The notes under the pieces were generated by a model, which ran no database searches, was not told the DNA's origin, and worked only from the letters and a program-made list of their open reading frames with translations. A DNA stretch of 64,000 bases from Pomphorhynchus laevis (taxonomy: Eukaryota > Acanthocephala > Palaeacanthocephala > Echinorhynchida > Pomphorhynchidae): the NCBI GenBank assembly GCA_012934845.2, contig WNNJ02003235.1, positions 1 through 64,000 of the forward strand, written 5' to 3'. Of this stretch, positions 37,400 through 49,200 are shown piece by piece; positions within the stretch are counted from its first letter, which is position 1; each line of letters opens with the position of its first letter. The position numbers and the translations under genes are program-made.

Positions 37400-38690
37400 A
37401 CAAGACATAAAAATAAATCAATCACATGTGTAAGTTAGAATTGGTGACAAGTCAGCCTGGTTATATATCCAACGTCGAACTCTGTTCTTGAAAGCGATAA
37501 AATAGGTGACATTAGCGATATATTCCGGCAAACTATTCCATACACATACTGACCATTCAGAGAGTCTATAGATTTTTGGCAACTTACCTGACATTTTTTA
37601 AACACATTTAACAATGGTCTCGAAATCTATTTCTTCGAAATTTAACTACATCCGTGGTTACCATAAGCTGGATGCATAATTTGCTATAGTGCAATCAAAC
37701 CAAAAAATATAGCGATACTTAACAGATAAGACTTTCAACCGTCATAATATTGTAGAAGACTCACTGGACAACACTACTGGAAGCACGCCTGAGTACACTT
37801 TCAAAGTTATCTATCTTACACTTGATTGTTGGACGGGTTGCCTGCACAAAGTACTCAAAATATGGACTTACTAAGGCACTATAAAATTTGGCAAAGATTG
37901 GAGCCGACAATTTTGCAAAAGTAGTCTTGATTCTGTATAACGCACGTATCGCTTTCAAACTCACATGATCGCTGTTGACTCTTGTCTTTAGAGATTAATG
38001 ATTCATCACTCATAGATAGGTATGTCTTAAAACACATTTGATTAAGTGTCTATTTTTGAAGTCAAAATGAGTTTAATCTCTACCAAATCTCATCCAAATA
38101 CGCTGCCACGTCAAGTATCAAGCCATATTACTACACCAAGTTTCGATACAGGTCATGTTGCAAAAAACATCAAAATCTGATTGGCTTTACGTAGAAGCCC
38201 CTATTTTAATATCATCATCAAATGCCAGGTGATGACACCTTAATCTTATGGGTATGTAATTCAAAAATATAATTAAGCGAAGTGGTCCTTGGATCCTGCC
38301 CTTAGTTACACCTGTATAAACACATGGAACTGTTAATAAAACTTTATCTAACTGCACAAATAAAGATCGTTCCTCGACGAAAGTTTTAATCAAGTTGCAA
38401 ATTGCATCAGGAACACCGTTTATGACGTAATAGTGAATCTAGATGTGTGTGGGGAACTCAGTAAAATGCTTAATAGAAGCCAAGAAATATTATATCAACT
38501 GTAAAACCTAAACCAAGAGCAGCTACCCAATATTCAAAGACCTTCAATAGATTAGTTAGACATAAGTAACTAGTCGGAAGCCGTATTGAAAATCATCAAT
38601 AATTCGATAGTAGATAAGATGGTAACGCAATCTCTTCGCAATGAGACTTTCCGTGATTTCGGAAATAACGCTAGTGAAACATGGGTCTAA
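37400..38690 (-). mobile_element. CR1-like LINE, 3' part of an element split by another LINE
   Basis: The minus strand reads RT pieces: LIAKRLRYHLIYY (near 38620), QYGFRLVTYV (near 38580), the region before the catalytic site (GVTKGRIQGPLRLIIFLNYI, 38320-38250), LAFDDDIKIGAST (near 38200; the DD pair survives), then YRIKTTFAKLSAPIFAKFYS and a C-terminal ESVLRRASS (37960-37765). Stops and frameshifts are many. The element continues at 40345-41350, on the other side of an L2-like insertion. Confidence 0.75.
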
Positions 38691-38691
38691 C

Positions 38692-40345
38692 CTCGTCCTT
38701 GGATTCTTCAACATCCGCCTCGACCGCCTTTATTCCACCGAGTCCAACCAGTTCATCAACATTATATCCAACTATAACCACAAACTCATCTTCACTGCCC
38801 CCACACATATCCTTGACGGGGCACTAGGCATCATAGCTGTCCCCCGATCATTTTGATACCTACACCTCACTGTCCATCTTCGATCCTGTTCTATCCGATC
38901 ACTTTCTCGTCACCCTTGATCTCAATCACAACCACACCCCTCCTCACACACCTACAATCCTACGTCGCCCTTGGAGAAATATTGACCTCTCTTTTCTCAG
39001 CTCTGCCTTACTCAAATCGTATCTATCCTATCTCAAATAACATATTCCTCTCCACACGATCTCGCCTTTCTTTTCAACTCTGCACTCACATCCACTTTCG
39101 ATCTTCTCTTGCCCTTTAAGCCTCACCCACACCGTACCATGGGGTACGGTGCAAGCGACGGTGTCGTTCTCATCTCCTTTTAACTCTCATCCGCCTTCGA
39201 CATTGTCGACCACTCCATCCTCCTTTCTCGCCTTCGTTATGATTACGGATTTTCTTCCTCCTCCGTAGCATGGTTTGACTCATATCTATCCGACCGTTCC
39301 TTTCGCGTCTGTTCAAATTCATCATCCTCCCCTCCCTATTTTTTGCGGGTCCCACAAGGTTCAGTCATAGGTCCCCTGCTTTTCTCTCTTCTACTTGGTA
39401 ATCTCTCTCCGTTTATCAAATATTACTCCTTCAACGTCATGCCATACGCCGATGACATCTTTATTTATGCTCATTCGCTCGCACATCGCATACACGATAT
39501 CAGCATTTCTGCATCCAACTGTATTTCTTCTATCTACAAACGTCTCTCCAATTTCCATTTCGTTCTAAACCCGACAAGTCCAAAATAATGTGGATCCTCC
39601 CCCGTAAACCAAACATATCTCCTCCCATTGTATCTTTTGCCTCGTCGATCATTCCCATAGTACACAATATCGCTTTCTTATGCTTCCATTTCGATGATCA
39701 CATTTCCCTAAAACCCTTCGTCCGTGACAAGGTCCGCTCGTCTAACTTAATTCTCTGTGACATCCGCCGTATCCGCCCCCTTATCGACTTCCGTTCTTGT
39801 ATGTCTCATTTTTCATCGCTTCTGTTCCCTAAAATCGATAACTGCCTCAGCCTTTTCGCAAATTCTCCAATATCCATCATCCTACCTCTACAACGAATAA
39901 TCAACTCCGCCGTTCGAGTGCTCATACGTCTTCGTCGCTTTGACCACACATCCACATATCTTGCCCAACTCTCCTGGCCCACCATCCACATCCGCATCAA
40001 ACTCCGCCTTCTTCTCGTAACTTTTCGTCTCATCGCTGTCAGCTCCCCATTGTTCATCAACCTTCCTTTCTTAGACGACACTCGTTCCACCTGGCTACCG
40101 CTGCATTCCCGTCATACCCTCTTACTCCATATTCCCAATTACTCCAACAACTACGGTCTCCGATCCTTCCTCGTCGCCACACCACTTGCCTGGAATCAAC
40201 TCCCTCTTGACGTCCGCCGCGCTTTCTCCTTTATCACATTCAAACACCTCCTCCGTGCACACCTTCTCGATACATGATTTACGTTTTTGTTTTGTTGTGG
40301 TCATGTAAGCGTGCGCTGGCACGCATTTGCCACGTTAAAATAATT
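38692..40345 (+). mobile_element. L2/CR1-like LINE, subfamily B, inserted into a CR1-like LINE
   Basis: It begins within the endonuclease (FFNIRLDRLYSTESNQFI-like), then RT (SVIGPLLFSLLLGN near 39370, PYADDIFIYAHS near 39450), and a 229-codon open segment at 39588-40277 with KPFVRDKVRSSNLIL, LRRFDHTSTYLAQLSWPTIH and AWNQLPLDVRRAF. The 3' hairpin is at 40297-40333. Both flanks are parts of one CR1-like element in the opposite orientation, so this copy is the later arrival. It matches the 14890-17350 copy closely. Confidence 0.85.
40297..40333 (+). other. Conserved 3' hairpin of the L2-like LINE (copy 3)
   Basis: Outer arms GTGG/CCAC, inner arms GCGTGC/GCACGC. It is the third version of the same fold, again with paired changes. 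Confidence 0.65.
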
Positions 40346-41350
40346 TTTTTAACCTTGGAACAAATTAGTGTCGACTACTTAAAAATATCCACACCAATTG
40401 CCTTTTTTCAATCAACAGAAATCAACGAATACTGTAAACTTTGATTAAATATGGACGTAAGGCTTGGAGGAATAATGTGCGACAGTGTACGCAAAATAAA
40501 AGGAGATATACCATCTGGTCCTGCCAAGCTAGAAATATTTAACTTATATAGTTCACAAAGAACTTCATAGACATTATTGGTAAATATTATTAAGCTATAT
40601 TGAAAGTTGGTCGGATACTGTATCTAGTCAAAATTTGGTTGCAAGGATAGATGTACTACGAAATTGTTAACAAGAGCTTCGACAATATCCTCCTTGTCAA
40701 CTTCATCACCGGATTCTAAACGAACATAATTAATAGTGGAAAATAAGGTACGCCGATGTCTAACATATGTCCAAAAAACGTTTAGGTAACCTAATAATAT
40801 CAGAAGCAATTTCACCGTCAAATGCTCTTATTTTTGAGCGATTTAGTTGGTTGTAGAGGTTGCGAAAAGTTTTATACTGATGAAACGCGGTAGTGTTGCG
40901 ATGCTTATTGTCAAACCACAATGCGGTTTCGTCCGATAGGATCTACTTTTTATTGGAGCAAGCGTATCCGAGATGGAGATGAGTTTGCTTTTCCCCAATT
41001 GCAAATGATCACAAATTGAAATATCGGCAGATCCGAAGTTCAGTGATGACTATAGAGTTGGAGATTTTTCACATTTACTCTACTCCAATTACGTTTTCCA
41101 ACTCCACGGTACTTAGATCTTCGTTATAAAGTGAAACTCTGTACTGAAATCACACAATGACTATTGATTTCTAAAGAAGACTCAAAATCAACGCTGATCA
41201 TATATTCAACGCGCTTGGTAAATACAAGATCTAATATGATTTCAGGTTGAGTTGATAGACATGTTGGTTAAAATGTTGAATCAGGTGGAGTTCCGCCAGT
41301 AAGAATTCAGAAGCTCACAGTTTTTGACTGTCAGCAAGCATATTATAACC
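40345..41350 (-). mobile_element. CR1-like LINE, 5' part of the split element
   Basis: Minus-strand pieces in order from the right: the end of an endonuclease region, a linker (HQYKTFRNLYNQLNRSKIRA near 40855; FLDICXTSAY-type KRFLDIC near 40780), the pre-RT helix (DKEDIVEALVNNFVVHLS, 40700-40640) and the RT start (LNISSLAGPDGISPFILRTL, 40545-40490). These belong directly before the RT pieces at 37400-38690. Confidence 0.7.
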
Positions 41351-41399
41351 TTAAATAATGCTATCCACACGAGAAAAATTATTTTAAATTTTTTCAACG

Positions 41400-44220
41400 T
41401 TTCAGTCATACATAGTGACTCGTTTAAAGATAACAAGTACTATTTGTCATAATATTTCATAACTAATTCAATTATGTACTATTCAAATAGTCCAATAAAG
41501 CTTCTGTAAGTTTTCTCATAACAATTTATTTGACTATTGTAAACTGATGGAGACGTCAAACTCGTCAACTCCAAGTTTGTCGACCTCTACAAATGCAATC
41601 GCGAAGTTTCTGCAACCGGGTAAGCTGAATATTTTACCAGGCACATCTAAGTCCGTAGATGCTTGGAGACAGTGTCATTATGCTTTCGAGAAGTTTAGCT
41701 AGTACATTCACGCAATGGAATATGACAAATCGGCTCTCATATTGACGCTGGTTTCTTCTACGCTGCTCAAGGCTATCCATTCATCATAGACTTACGGTCA
41801 TGCTATAACTATCCTCCGTGATATGTTTGATCTACCACCCGACGTTGTTTGCGTTAGATATCGTTTGAACACACATAAGCAGCTCGACTCAGAAGACACC
41901 GGCCAGTTCTTTGAAACGTTGAAACAGATGTCCACGGATCGCAACTTCTATGCTGTATCGGCTGACAATCACCGGGACCAGGCGGTCCTTGACGCATTCA
42001 TTGCATGCCTCAGTTCAAATAAGATTCGAGAACGACTACTCGAAATTTGACACGTACGTTAAGTACAGCTTACACTCAAGCCAAAGCAGTCGAGCAGGCC
42101 AAGCGTAGAGCAGTCGATATAAATTCTGCTCACACTATTCATCCGTTTGTTGCAACGTCTTAAATTACATATCCTAACAACAATTTGAAAGATTCCTCGA
42201 AAAAAGTTCTTACAGAATATGATGACACCGATACAATTTTATCGGCAGCCACCAAAATAAATAAAGCCTGGACATACTATTTTTGCGGTGATCAAATCAG
42301 ACATCAAATCTTTCCTGCAAAGGCGGCTACGTGTTTGAAGTGCGGAATACTAAATCATTTTAATCCCGTGTGCCGATTAAATGATCTAAAGCTTTCGGCT
42401 TTGTCTTTATCTGCGACAATACATTCAAAGCAGCATATCCTTGTATCAATGCAAATTCAGAATCGTGAGTTGACTGCAACGATTAATACCGTCACCACGA
42501 GCAATTTCATAAACTCCAGATGTCGCAAATATTTAAATCTCCAAACGAATCCACAGCTTAGAATGAATAAGTTAATGGCGGCGAACACTCATTGGAACAT
42601 AACAAAGGGTACTGTGATCGCGAATATACCTTATAGTGGCCGTACATACTCGAATACCCTTTTTTATGTGTTATACGCACTGTGTGTTCAATGCATACTA
42701 GGTCAAAACTTTGTGTAATCTTTTTGTTATTGATCCCCGAAGTGCCTACCATCAAATTCCAATGCGAGAATAAAAAACTGTTTACAGCTTTCGAAGCTTA
42801 TGGGAAATTATATGAATTTCTGTGCATTCCACTTGGTCTTACCAACGCCGTGGCTGCGTTCCAACGAACAATTGATCAGATTATCAAACACGATAGGCTC
42901 TTTGATACCTACAGCCACGTAGACGACGTGATTAGCTGTGGACGTACACCTATTGATTGAAACTTGCAAAAATTTCTACAGATCGTTGACAAGTACATGC
43001 TGACTCTAAATCGATCAAAGTCGATTTTTAGTTCCAGAAAATTCTCGTATTGGGTTTCGAAATTTCTAACGACATTAAACGTCCAAACCCGACTAAAGTG
43101 AACTGCTTAGCAAGATTGACTTTTCCGAACTATTTCAAATCACTACGAAGGATAGTTCTTCCATTATTCCACATAGGCTAAAAAATATTTTCGGAGAAGA
43201 TCAAAGTCTTGTCATCGGTCAACAGCTTTCCTTTAATTAACAATGCAAAATCTGTATTGTCATCCCTAAACGGCAAAATACTCAATGTTTCACTAGCCTG
43301 CATAGATTTCATAGTTTAATTTCGAGATCACATATCGTCTAGGAATGTACAATAGCGCTGCGGACTGCCTATCCTAAGATATTCCGATCGCTTGCTAAAG
43401 GCCAATCATCACAACAAACTTCAGGATATTCACCGAGAACTTTCTCATCTGGGGTTTTCCGACGAATTCTTGCGTTTTCCCTTTGCCTTCGAATGTTAGG
43501 ATCAATCTTCGAATTCGGTGATTCAATGTTTGGATTCAATATTTGCTGTATTTGTAATGCTTAAATTCGTCTATATCGACAGGTGATCTGCCTTCATGTC
43601 TACGGATTTCAACAGTTACAAGTATGATCGTGGGATTTATGTCAAACATTCAACCGCATACAATACACGCGGAAATTGGTAAGTTGAGTAAATGAACTGT
43701 GAGATTTGGAAAATTTTCAGACTCAGTTGCTGTGATCCATCTTTAGATGTATCTAATTTGGAAAAGTTCTAGTCGTCGGTACTAAATTCACTTCGTTCCT
43801 TAGCATGTTCTTCCACAAATTGTACTCCGCATGAATGCATATTTCATATACACGTAAGTATCGTCACATTGATAGTATCAAGTGTCTCCGACCTAATACA
43901 CAGGTATATGTCCGAAATTTTTCTCGTCAGAATAAGCCTGATCCCTTAGTGAGAGAAGCGACCCTATAAACAGTCGGTTCAAATTATTCAAGTATCGTTA
44001 ATCGAAATAATCGATCGTTCACGTTTAACAATCGACATTTGGCGAAGTATCCTTATCCTATAGAATACAATCCAAATGAGGTTATCACTATTGTTCAAGA
44101 TTGCACATGTCAGAAGGAACAATCGAATTGCAGCTCAAATGCGCTGCCATTTGACAGTCATGAAGATCCAAGCTGACATGCCAGATTAGTAATTGGTAAT
44201 AAACTTTTGTATTTCTTCGA
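41400..44220 (+). mobile_element. Ty3/gypsy LTR-retrotransposon fossil (gag to pol)
   Basis: In order: a possible LTR remnant (41440-41546), gag (41547-42130, with VSADNHRDQAVLDAFIACLS), a nucleocapsid/protease region (42180-42715), reverse transcriptase (about 42720-43250, with TAFEAYGKLYEFLCIPLGLT) and a diffuse 3' part to about 44220. No clear 3' LTR was found. The copy is old and heavily broken, with roughly ten or more breaks. Confidence 0.75.
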
Positions 44221-44289
44221 GAAAGAAAACTGACGCTAAGCTAACGTTATAAGGCTGGAAGGTGTATATATTTTGACGTTGCTTCTATT

Positions 44290-44535
44290 ATCATTTAGGC
44301 GCGATGCAATTTGATAGAAGAATTGTTGAGATGTGGAACAACCTTGATGCAGACACCGTTGGATGCAGTTCACTTAGTGCTTTTAAAAGAAGACTACGAA
44401 TGGATCAAGCAATGTTTCGTGTTACATTTCCTTATTTTAAAAACTAATTAATTTATTTACGAACTTATTGTGAGCCAGCTATTTGAGCTAATGCTCGTAT
44501 GTTGTTGAATGTATAATAATAATAATAATTTACAG
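44290..44535 (+). mobile_element. CR1-type LINE 3' end with (AAT)n tail
   Basis: The stretch FDRRIVEMWNNLDADTVGCS then SLSAFKRRLR (44310-44400) is the C-terminal signature of CR1 elements. A short 3'UTR follows and ends in five ATA/AAT repeats at 44508-44530, the microsatellite-like tail typical of CR1. The rest of the element is missing. Confidence 0.75.
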
Positions 44536-46277
44536 CATACGTTTATTATATGAAATGTTCATTAAATATGTATTAATAATATCTGAATTGTTGTATTTAT
44601 TATCTAAATGTTGATATTTGGTATCACCATTTGGTATAGTGGTATCTAAATGTGATATATAAATGGTAATATAGCGATTCTACGCAATATCAACTCATAT
44701 CAAAAAATTCAAACTAAAAATAATGTTGTTCATTTGTTGTTACTGAATATTCTGGTGATGTTTCATTCAATCCAGTAATGATGAACTTGTATATTTGAAT
44801 GTTGCATATTTAATTCAATTTAAAAATAATACATTCACTACGAGATATGAATAACTCATTCTATGCGATTATGTAATATGAACATTTAAATGCTCCTATG
44901 CATTACCAAAATGAGATATATTAAAAGCCGTTTAACACGTTAGCAAAATGTTTAGATTTATGTTTCAAAGGGGATAAAGATACGATAATTCTATTAATTT
45001 TATTCCTCCTTTTCTTTGCTCTTTCTTCGTATCCTCTTCCTCTCTTTCCTATATCGTGTTTTTTGAAGAACATAAGATTATAAGAAATATTATTCACATT
45101 AGATCATAAACATCTTTTTAGCTTATGCTGACGGCAAACGAAATATCAAGTACCATTAACCCTAAAGTAGTATATATTTTTTAATTAAAGAAAAGTTAAA
45201 AAGCAAACTTTATAAGTTCTAAATAACCTTATAATATAATAACCTTACATAATATTTAATATAAAAATGTTAATTTATAATTTAATTTTATGTAGATTTT
45301 CGTGTTACCATTTTCACAAGAAGGCTGTACTTGGACAAATCTGAAAGTTAAAGTAGATCATATAGATTAGATGATCAGAACGTTATTTAAATATAACGTT
45401 GTATCTTAATTGTTCCCAGCAATTTTATACTTAGTATCAATACTGTGCATGTTTTCTTTTATCGTCACGGATTTCCTCCGATCGGATAAGGTTTTTTATG
45501 AGTCATAATTCGATAAATCAAATCATCTAACTGAGTCTATGTATTTAATATAATTATAAAATAAACAAAACATAATAATGCTAAATCAAAATTTAATAAT
45601 TAAATAATAAAATAAATAATTGTTATAAGATTTTTTATAATTTATATCAAGTTAAAATGAAAAATTGAAATTTAAAAAGTCATTTTTATGAATTGACTAA
45701 TAAATAATAGACGATGTATCAAAATAAGGATTAGATGTCATCAGCTGGAACTGCTCTATTCTCAGGTTTCGGCCCCTAATTCCTCGACTCAACATAGCAG
45801 CGGGGCCAAATAAGTATCTATGTTACACCTTGATATATCTAAGTTATCTTACAAGGAAAATCGACAATAGAACTGGGGACTTTCACTCCTTCAGGTGCTG
45901 GGGCTTTTTGGATTAATAGACTGTTGAAGCGTATTCGTTTTCAAGAATTGATCACGTGTTAAACTAAGGCGATTGAATTATGCGAATAATATAAACAGAT
46001 TCGTCAGAGATTGATATGAATGTATGGCGGATCCTGTTTGCTTCAATGGACTCGGCATCGCTCGCTTTTTTCGATATAAAGAAAATCTGATACTTGAAAT
46101 CTGAAAAGTTAAAGAGCTTGATGTATGCACATAATTCGGCGATGCTTTCATTAACGTTTAATATTTTATAAACACTGGAGAATAAATAGGATACTTACCG
46201 AAGTAGAAAGTATAATATTTCATTATCAACAAACTTCACTGCTTTGTTTTAGATATAATTTTTAATTATATTTTTAG
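44536..46277. other. Region upstream of SPS2
   Basis: AT-rich. It contains the diverged copy (45640-45745) of the repeat at 20345-20480. No other gene is seen. The SPS2 promoter should be here, but no element could be assigned. Confidence 0.5.
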
Positions 46278-49200
46278 ATGCAGGATGCAGAGTCTACTCT
46301 TCCAGCAGATTTCCTTCTAACTAGTTATTCCGATCTAAAGGGATGAGGGTGTAAGGTCCCCCGTGATATTCTTTCACGTGTAATGGGGGACCTAGGGGCA
46401 CGTTCTGGCGACAGTGCTGGTGATGTGCCTTTTGATGGTATTTTACTATTTGTCAATTTAAATTTCTGATAACTTTTTATTCTAACTTAGGTTTTGGGCT
46501 TGATTATTGTATGATACCTTTTAGACAAAATAATGATTTTTCTCTTATTCAAAGTACCGACTTTTTTTATCCTCTAATTGAAGATCCGTTCAAAATGGTA
46601 ATTGCTTAATTCATGAATTTAAAATAAATTTTTCTATTTTTGAACATGTTTCTTCATGAATTTTTTCATAAACTTTGCTTATGAATTTAAACCTTTTTAT
46701 ACAAACGTTCGAACTTGTTTCCATTTAGTAGGAAATTTATATCAAGTAATCTGAGAATGTAAACTATTATCTATTATCACTAGCCTTTTAAAGATAAAAA
46801 TATGAGCGTTTTATAAATTTAATAAAATTGTTAAACGTTTTTCTAAAAGACCATGATGATTCTAATAAATTGTTCAGATGATTTATATAAAATTTACATT
46901 TAGGTTAATATGTATATTTAGTCTTTTTGCCAACTTGAGTAGGGCCCGTTCCTCTACACACGATTAGTCCCCAATTATCTAAATTAGGGACTAATCCCCA
47001 AAATCTAAATTTTTGGGATTAGTCCTTAAAATCTAAAGTCCCCGATGAGATTCATCCACTAAATGAATCTAAATTTATAAATTCATTTTAGATTCATTCA
47101 CTAAATGAATCTAAAATATTAGATAAAATATTAGATTAAAATATTATTTTAGAATAATATTAAAATAATTTTTATTTAAATAATAACATTTCATTACCCC
47201 TTAAGTATTTAATATTTTTGTAAGTACGATTTTATATATTTATTATATTTATTATTTATCGTAAAATTGCTATTTACACGACATCTAAGTAATAAATTTA
47301 ATATATATAATTATACAATAAATTATATGTACATTTAATAAATTATTTTAATTCGTATTCACATGTAAAAATTATCAAATATTTTAATATATTAATAAAT
47401 TAATTAATGCATAATTTATGTTATTGTAAATCGTCGTTTCTTGGTAATTTCAAATTGCGAGTTAACATGATATTTCAAGAGCTAAATACTCGCGGTTTGC
47501 TTGCATTTGATTATCCCGTAGTGTTTAATTAAATCTCAAATTAGTTTGGGCTATTTTTATCTACAAGCATGTCATGACTTTCCAATGAATGAATTAAATA
47601 AAAATCGATATACTTTCTTTGCTGAATAAGCGAATGAAATTGGCATATTTTGTTGTCCTTATCATTTAGGGCAAAATTGCTTGTGCAAATGTTCTCAGCG
47701 ATGTATATGCAAGTGGATTGACAACGCTTATAAGCATTCAGATGATACTAAGCACGTGCACACGTATAGAGGATGAAAACATTAGAAATGAAGTTGTTCG
47801 ACTTTTAATTGCCGGCTTTGACGAAACTGCTACGGAAGCTGGACTTCATGTTGGCCATCTTTTTCTTGGACCAAATCCGTGGATCATTGTGGGTGGCGTA
47901 GCTACAGCAATACACGGGCCACTAGATTCCGTAATGACCAATGATAATGCAAGTATCGGGGACGTGCTTATACTAACTAAACCTCTTGGTACTCAGGTAT
48001 TTGTTACTTGACAGTGTTTTTGTTACGAGCAAAATTTTCTAGTAATTGACTTATCTTTTTTAGTATCTTGCAATTCCTTGGCATACTGTAAATTCATTAG
48101 TTTGTAATGTTTTCGATATATAAACATCTGAAATTATCTGACTTATCTGCAGCCAATTGACGATTGGCAAAATAATTAATCATCAGGCATTTATCAAAAT
48201 TATATATTTTAAAGATTATCAATTTCCTTTCTGAGTCAGAATGAAAATTGATAATTCAAAAGAAATTGACTCCTTTCTAAGTCAGTCTTATTTACTCAGA
48301 TAATTGAATTTCTATAAGTGTAATAAATACTCGCATGTGAGACTGCAAAAACGGCAGATGAAATAAAGTTTGCGCTCATGAATTGCCTTGTTGCTTGATA
48401 AAATGTTATGCAGTGAATGGAGGAACACGTATAATCAATGGTTTTTTTTATGGCAACATGACTTCCTCAAGTATGAAAATTTCGTTTCATGTGTGTTTTG
48501 AATATATGTATCTACATTATTAAGCTTTCGATGACAGTCATTTATTTAAAGTTTATATATTTGAAAATGCAATATAAAAAATAAATATCTAAAAAATATC
48601 TTTCAGATATTTTTTAAATATCTGAAATTATGAAAATGTAAATGTCGGGTCAAAGCAACATAAGTATTAAATCAAGTAGCTTATTATCTTCGACAGTAAG
48701 CTCTATTTGCTATATCAAAGCTCTTTATAAATGTGCCAACGCCTTCAAGTTATAATCACCTTATAATCTCCGCGGATTTTCATGTAAGGACAATGCTCAT
48801 GCAATAAACTGCATATCACACATGATTTATTTTCATTGCACCACACAGTTTATATATATGGCCCACTCCTTTCTGTAGTGCTAAAACATTTTCTACAAAT
48901 ATAGCAAATATCTACCCTATGTAAAGATTATATATTAATAAACATTATTTATTAAATTTATTATATACTTTATATTTATTTTATTTCGCTATTTTAAATT
49001 ACTTGAATATATTTATTTTCAATTTATTTATTTATCCATTTATTTAGCTATTTATCTATTTATTTATTTTCAATTTATTTATTCACAATTTTAATTGTGA
49101 ATAAATAAATACTAAAATTTATTTATTTTTATGTAAATATGTAAAAAGAGAAAGTAAGAGATATATTTTTTACAATTTTTGTTAATACAGGCCCCTTTTC

